From Watersipora subatra (taxonomy: Eukaryota; Bryozoa; Gymnolaemata; Cheilostomatida; Watersiporidae): a stretch of 64,000 bases of DNA. The notes beneath the pieces are model-generated. The model was given only the letters and a program-made list of their open reading frames with translations, had not been told where the DNA came from and searched no databases. This document shows, one piece after another, positions 60,101 to 64,000 of the stretch (positions are counted from its first letter, which is position 1; each line of letters begins with the position of its first letter). The stretch is taken from contig NC_088714.1 in NCBI RefSeq assembly GCF_963576615.1, positions 3,100,001 to 3,164,000 on the forward strand. The letters are read 5' to 3'. Position numbers and translations under genes: made by a program.

Positions 60101-63099
60101 TAGCGCAGCTAGTTTATTGTATACTTTTCACAAGGCTATTGTAAAGCATAATTACTTAATTAGTGGCCTATAGGAAGGGATAATGAGGCTTGATGGATTA
60201 GCTCTAAGCTTTACCTTGATTACTTTTAAAGATTGTTAAAGTTTGCAGACTTGATCAAAAACTTGACAGACAAACTTGATCTGTCACGCGAAGGAATTAT
60301 ATGGTCTAAGTTCTAAGTAGGATGGACTCGTGTGCACCGATTTCTTGGTTGAGAGTAAACTTGTTTTGAGGATTTTTCATAAAAATATTTCTTTCATCAA
60401 CATTTGAAGTTAATTCGTTAGCAGCTACCAGTATCTAATGAGTTTTTCATTTATGTTGTCAAGTTGTTAGCTAGATGAGCAGCAGTTGCGCTTTAATTGG
60501 TCTATACAGCTTTTTCCTTGTGGTTGTTTGTAGATAACATGCAGGTGAGCTATGCATCGGCCATGAGGGATCGGGAGTTGTCGGCACTACTAGACAAGTG
60601 TCGGATGGTGAAGGAGATCAAGCGCTTCTATCCAGCCGAGATAAGCGGAATTAATCATAATCCGCGAGTGCTCACTCTTTCAAGTAATTCTAAACAAGTA
60701 CTTGATGATGTGTGGCAACGGGCTTTTTCTATAATTTGTTTACTTGTCATTCCTTCTGTTTTTTATAAACTGTAAGATGTCGTGATGAAACACATAGCAT
60801 AAATTTATTTAGGTCTGCTAGAGTATTTATTTAACGAATAACATGAGTAGCTGTGTGTACATTTGAGCATTCAATCAGCAAGGATTTGGCAATAGAGCAT
60901 TAGATCATATTTGCAGACATTAGCGCAGCGCTACTCAAACTACCAAACCTCCGTACTGTCGATATCAGTAATCTGTTACTAATGTCGGAGCTGCGTGCCG
61001 CCATGCCACAGGTACTTGTTCTTTTCTCCCATCTACATGTATGTGCAGTAGCTCCTGTTCCTGATGTTTCTATTTCTGTCTCATCAACAGTTTTACTTCA
61101 TGCTAGCGATGAGCCTGGTCCGTGCAATATGTATGAGTTGTCTATGTTTTAGCTTCAGATGCCTGTCTTCAAAAACACCAATGGCGTGTTTCCCCGAGAC
61201 AGGTCATTTCCTAACCAGTGGTTAAACTGCCCTTCGGCGATACAAGAGATTGAATTATTTGGAATCTCACTGCATCACCTGCCTTATGGCTTAAGGGTAA
61301 CTCGTCACACCTCATCTCACCAGCTTGTCGTAGCCCCACTCATATTTCTTCCATTTACCGTTACATTGGAGTTGTGCTCTTCTGAGTGTTTTGAAGTTCC
61401 ACTCTTCTGAATCTATTGGAGCTGCCATCGTATAAATAAACACATTGTTAACGCTTGATCAGTTTGCATGCAAACTTTTTAAACCATAGATATATAATCC
61501 ATAAATGTATGGGTTGATATATCTATGGTTTTAACAGAATCCTCTACATGTTAGATAGATCCAGCGGTATTTTTAGATCACCAAGCTGCATCTGCAGAAT
61601 GTCAAGTTCATGAATGGGCTCACTCGTATGCCCGGTGCTGGTAGAACTTTCTTACCAAACCTGCAGGTACGCTAGTTTAAGGTTTGTTAACTTGCCAGTT
61701 AAACCTTTTAATTTCCAATTATTGAACTTAGTTTTTATTTCGATTATTACGCATTCTGAGCGAACTACTGTTGATGATTGAAGATGTAAAAGTAACACCG
61801 GTGATGGGAAGATAAAACAAGGGTACTACTCATACTAGAACTGATGGAGTGCTGTTAGTGTTGGGGGTAGAGGAGGTGGAGTGCTGATAATGTTGGAGGG
61901 TAGAGGAGGTGGAGTGCTGATAATGTTGGGGTAGAGGAGGTGGAGTGTTGATAAGGTTGGGGGTGGAGGAAGTGGAGTGCTGATAATGTTGGAGGGTCAA
62001 GGAGATGGAGTGCTGATAATGTTGGAGGATAGAGAAGGTGGAGTGATGATAATGTTGGAGGGTAGAGGAGGTGGAGTATTGATAAGGTTGGAGGGTAGAG
62101 GAGATGGAGTGCTGATAATGTTGGGGGTAGAGGAGGTGGAGTGCTGATAATGTTGGAGGGTAGAGGAGGTGGAGTGCTGATAATGTTGGAGGGTAGAGGA
62201 GGTGGAGTGCTGATAATGTTGGGGGTAGAGGAGGTGGAGCGCTGATAATGTTGGGGGTAGAGGAGGTGGAGTGCTGATAATGTTGGAGGGTAGAGGAGGT
62301 GGAGTGCTGATAATGTTGTGGGGTAGAGGAGGTGGAGTGCTGATAATGTTGTGGGGTAGAGGAGGTGGAGTGCTGATAATGTTGGAGGGTAGAGGAGGTG
62401 GAGTGCTGATAATGTTGGAGGGTAGAGGAGGTGGAGTGCTGATAATGTTGGAGGGTAGAGGAGGTGGAGTGCTGATAATGTTGGGGGTAAAGGAGGTGGA
62501 GTGCTGATAATGTTGGAGGGTAGAGGAGGTGGAGTGCTGATAATGTTGGGGGTAGGGGAGGTGGAGTGCTGATAATGTTGAGGGTAGAGGAGATGGAGTG
62601 CTGATAATGTTGGGGGTAGAGGAGGTGGAGTGCTGATAATGTTGGAGGGTAGAGGAGGTGGAGTGCTGATAATGTTGGAGGATAGAGGAGATGGAGTGCT
62701 GATAATGTTGGGGGTAGAGGAGGTGGAGTGCTGATAATGTTGGAGGGTAGAGGAGGTGGAGTGCTGATAATGTTGGAGGATAGAGGAGGTGGAGTGCTGA
62801 TAATGTTGGAGGGTAGAGAAGGTGGATTGCTGATAATGTTGGGGGTAGGGGAGGTGGAGTGCTGATAATGTTGGGGGTAGAGGAGGTGGAGGTAATACAT
62901 TCTGCATGTTTTCTCCATTTTTTACATAATTCCAGTCATTTATGATGAATGACTGCGAGTGGCCAGAGGCTGGCTTGGAGCAAACAAACACAGCATTATA
63001 CGCCGGTCTCGCTTCATGTCGCCATCTTGAAGTTCTTCATCTTACTAGATCGAACATTCAGCCGCGGCTTATCAGAAGAATTATAGAAGCTAACTGGAA
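51177..63099 (+). CDS. F-box protein with LRR-like exons, 3' end beyond window
   Basis: Probable substrate receptor of an SCF ubiquitin ligase. Exons: 51177-51257 (basic N-terminus MIMMKTRSQRTQL), 51800-51962 (F-box: IDTLPEEVVCKILSYLSLAD, then KKWQKAV), 60534-60683, 60917-61011 (LLKLPNLRTVDISNLLL), 61153-61296 (CPSAIQEIELFGISLHHLP), 61577-61666 (ITKLHLQNVKFMNGL), 62936-63099 (LASCRHLEVLHLTRSNI). All borders are GT/AG and phases join; the last exon ends in phase 2 at a GTAAGT donor, so the gene continues past what I can read. The later exons show repeated L..L.L..... spacing typical of leucine-rich repeats. The 8.6-kb intron after the F-box exon contains a Gypsy element and a Helitron-like element. 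The initiator Met is the first in-frame ATG of exon 1 and an upstream coding exon is possible. I do not recognise the specific ortholog. Confidence 0.8.
51307..51495. mobile_element. Short hAT-like MITE with 8-bp target duplication
   Basis: Left end CAGACCTGCCAAC; right end GTTGGCAGGTATG, reverse complement CATACCTGCCAAC (12 of 13 match). Subterminal GCGTGAGA / TCTCACGC motifs occur at both ends. Flanked by TTGATGAT at 51299-51306 and 51496-51503. It is 189 bp, non-coding, in the intron between F-box exons 1 and 2. Confidence 0.88.
52495..52499. repeat. Target site duplication GTTGT (left)
   Basis: Direct repeat of 57096-57100, immediately outside the LTR; 5 bp is the usual Ty3/Gypsy size. 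Confidence 0.9.
52500..52747 (-). repeat. 3' LTR of the Gypsy element
   Basis: 248 bp, aligned end to end without gaps to 56848-57095. It is the 3' LTR relative to the minus-strand coding direction. Confidence 0.93.
52748..52760 (-). promoter_or_regulatory. Polypurine tract
   Basis: The minus strand reads AAAAAAGGGAGGA directly before the 3' LTR, as expected for plus-strand priming of an LTR element. Confidence 0.8.
52932..53702 (-). pseudogene. Gypsy integrase (core and C-terminus)
   Basis: Core frame 53702-53442 contains VVDFFSHFPELRVLK (first Asp) and IMADNMPFGS (second Asp). A TGA precedes NGMAERYVQTVKQF in the same frame, which carries the catalytic Glu of the D,D-35-E triad. The C-terminal part (53435-52932) includes VLVRTGHEDRWRQAQV. 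The N-terminal zinc-binding part lies in the frame-disrupted segment 53703-54300. Confidence 0.9.
54301..55457 (-). pseudogene. Gypsy reverse transcriptase and RNase H
   Basis: The N-terminal linker (55457-55245, RVDPHVVPVIGRPRRIPLS) is in a different frame from the main RT frame (55290-54301), indicating a frameshift. RT motifs: ICLDPRELNKAM, FSILDMKHGYWHVPLD, TPFGRFAFKRLPFGI and the catalytic YFDD in MYFDDLILFG. RNase H: TLQVDSSQSGLGAVL and KELLAVVF, ending in IQTDNNPLG. The frame ends at 54301, short of the integrase. Confidence 0.93.
55648..55905 (-). pseudogene. Gypsy protease
   Basis: Aspartic protease core FKIDTGAEVNVLPLT with the D-T-G active site. Same reading frame as gag, separated from it by the three stops. 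The frame is lost downstream before the reverse transcriptase. Confidence 0.85.
55957..56709 (-). pseudogene. Gypsy gag
   Basis: 251-codon frame with a capsid-like central part (NWRRWRRNFENYL; TIDMFVKRLRTQASKCEFGE) ending in a zinc knuckle (CKFCGYDHVKGKCLAFGQ). It ends in TGA at 55957-55959, where a second knuckle would begin; two TAG codons follow in the same frame at 55939-55941 and 55927-55929, and the frame then continues into protease. Confidence 0.88.
56838..56847 (-). promoter_or_regulatory. Primer binding site
   Basis: Immediately inside the 5' LTR the minus strand reads TGGTGGCAGC, starting with the TGG complementary to a tRNA CCA end. The tRNA was not identified. Confidence 0.65.
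56848..57095 (-). repeat. 5' LTR of the Gypsy element
   Basis: 248 bp, partner of 52500-52747. It would hold the element's promoter and is followed on the minus strand by the primer binding site. Confidence 0.93.
57096..57100. repeat. Target site duplication GTTGT (right)
   Basis: Direct repeat of 52495-52499, immediately outside the other LTR. Confidence 0.9.
57101..59000. other. Intronic stretch of the F-box gene, no gene seen
   Basis: Between the Gypsy element and the Helitron-like element. Contains AT-rich palindromic sequence around 57770-57840 (TATGCCAAACT repeats in both orientations) and scattered repeats of CTGGCGCAAA/TGCGCCAAAA type near 57540-57600 and 58160-58220. No assignable coding sequence. 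Confidence 0.5.
59001..60113 (+). mobile_element. Helitron-like non-autonomous element
   Basis: Starts TCTCAAAGTATG and ends with a short hairpin region CTGGGCAACGCCGAGTAGCG followed by CAGCTAGT. A 5' TC, a 3' hairpin and a terminal CTRRT (here CTAGT) are the defining marks of Helitrons. No Rep/helicase frame. The interior carries a large inverted repeat (next entry). The flanking bases are T and T rather than the usual A and T, which lowers confidence. Confidence 0.6.
59252..60048. repeat. Large inverted repeat, arms about 270 bp
   Basis: The left arm (about 59252-59523) begins AAACCATAACTGTCACGAAC and contains CAGACACGCTGATTCCGATT. The right arm (about 59772-60048) is its diverged reverse complement, ending GTTCGTGACAGTTATGGTTT. 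The spacer is about 250 bases. An unrelated-looking open frame at 59773-60144 is part of the right arm. Confidence 0.88.
61481..61531. repeat. Hairpin in F-box gene intron
   Basis: AAACCATAGATATATA and, 19 bases later, GATATATCTATGGTTT pair with one mismatch. Confidence 0.7.
61845..62895. repeat. About 33-bp G-rich minisatellite, about 32 copies
   Basis: Units of GTGGAGTGCTGATAATGTTG followed by GAGGGTAGAGGAG, with length variants of 32-34 (GGGGGTAGAGG, GTGGGGTAGAGG). It fills the F-box gene intron 61667-62935, with the plus strand purine-rich. Long open frames in both directions are artefacts of the period. Confidence 0.95.
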
Positions 63100-64000
63100 G
63101 TAAGTTAAGCTCTTTGGGATGCTTGTGTATCCAGTAATCAGCTCCATGGAATGTCCAAGAGCAGACAGATGCTAGCAGGAAGAAATTCATTAGGTTTTTG
63201 AAAAAGGATAATTTTAGCTTTATAAATTTTTGTATAGAACTGCTTCATGGATAAAGCAACTCTTGCTTTGTGTTTAGTTTGATATGACCAAGTTTGAAGC
63301 CACTGTGTTTGTAACTAGCTCGTATATGCATTAGCTGAGTAGTGTCAGGGTGTGCTCTTTGTAAAAGGTTTTAGTTCCAAATGCTTTTTTTGTTTTATAG
63401 ATGTTTAAATACACCTTTGTGATTTTTCCAAATTGCGACTAACTTGTGGTGATCTAGCGAATGTAAAATGCGCGGTTACTTTTCCTCCAGCATTCACGGT
63501 GAGGAGAAAATAGAGTCAAGACATGTTCTTGCGAAGAACACGTCTTTGCAAAGAATGCAAAGAGAAATTATGCATTCTCTGTCCGACCTCAGGATATATT
63601 GTAATCATTCTGTAGATACTTGATAAATCCATTTTGACAACCAAATTGTAGCAGACAAAAACTAGCTAGAAATGATTGATAAAGCCTGCACTGGGTGCTA
63701 TCACTTTATTTCATTATGTCCGTCGCATTTAGAATTAGTTCTGTTTGCAAAAGGCAATTTCTGAGTAGAAAAATTGTTCAAGTAGGTTAACATCCTTCTG
63801 ATAACCGTTATTGATAGAGAAATGATTAAATATGTAGGATGCAATAGCTGTACCAGCGTGCGTTAACTCTTTCATTCCACTCACCTCATGTATTATGTAT
63901 ATTATATTCGTAAAAGCTACATTTATTTTTCCGCCGAATTTGTTAAGACAACATAAACGTCTCTCAGTTATTATAGTAATGGTGTCCAGTAAAGTGAAAA
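63100..64000. other. Right edge: intron of the F-box gene
   Basis: Follows the GTAAGT donor at 63100. No further exon could be recognised before the window ends. Confidence 0.5.

Noticed and set aside
59773-60144. 123-codon plus-strand frame
   Set aside because: Coincides with one arm of the large inverted repeat; a similar frame in the other arm reflects the shared sequence, not a gene.
61830-62991. Proline/serine-rich 362- and 378-codon minus-strand frames
   Set aside because: Two frames of the same 33-bp G-rich minisatellite in an F-box gene intron.

Overview
This is a eukaryotic, AT-rich, intron-rich window. It reads as an invertebrate bilaterian, probably a lophotrochozoan; that placement is inferred from gene content and repeat style, not proven. 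Coding sequence is a small fraction, and exons were recognised by protein family plus GT/AG borders whose reading phases join.

Layout: (1) 2011-14909, plus strand: adenosine kinase in eight recognised exons that join in phase (338 codons plus stop; only the extreme N-terminus is missing). (2) 17165-about 39278, plus strand: an NMDA-type ionotropic glutamate receptor, closest by eye to GluN3, with about 17 confident exons (signal peptide, amino-terminal domain, ligand-binding halves, pore, last membrane helix) and a less certain cytoplasmic tail. (3) 44482-40384, minus strand: proteasome subunit beta type-4, without its first (propeptide) exon. (4) 51177-63099 and beyond the right edge, plus strand: an F-box protein with LRR-like exons.

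Mobile DNA: a decayed Ty3/Gypsy element (52500-57095, minus strand) with 248-bp LTRs and a 5-bp target duplication lies inside an F-box gene intron. There are also a 5'-truncated non-LTR reverse transcriptase (49081-49779), two non-autonomous hAT-like elements with clean 8-bp duplications (40922-42192 and 51307-51495), a Helitron-like element holding a large inverted repeat (59001-60113), a two-copy TIR family (905-1306, 43696-44040) and a tRNA-derived SINE family (three copies).

The most striking property is the density of minisatellites, nearly all in introns: a 3.1-kb array of 27-bp units in NMDA-receptor intron 1, 33-bp arrays at 7.6-8.5 kb and 61.8-62.9 kb, 13-bp units at 44.9-45.8 kb, and many others. 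Where the unit is a multiple of three, long meaningless open frames result. In the receptor gene a tandem repeat has triplicated an exon end together with its splice donor. Several near-perfect hairpins lie between 42 and 47 kb.

I found no operon-like linkage or convincing new multi-gene system; the genes appear to be unrelated neighbours.
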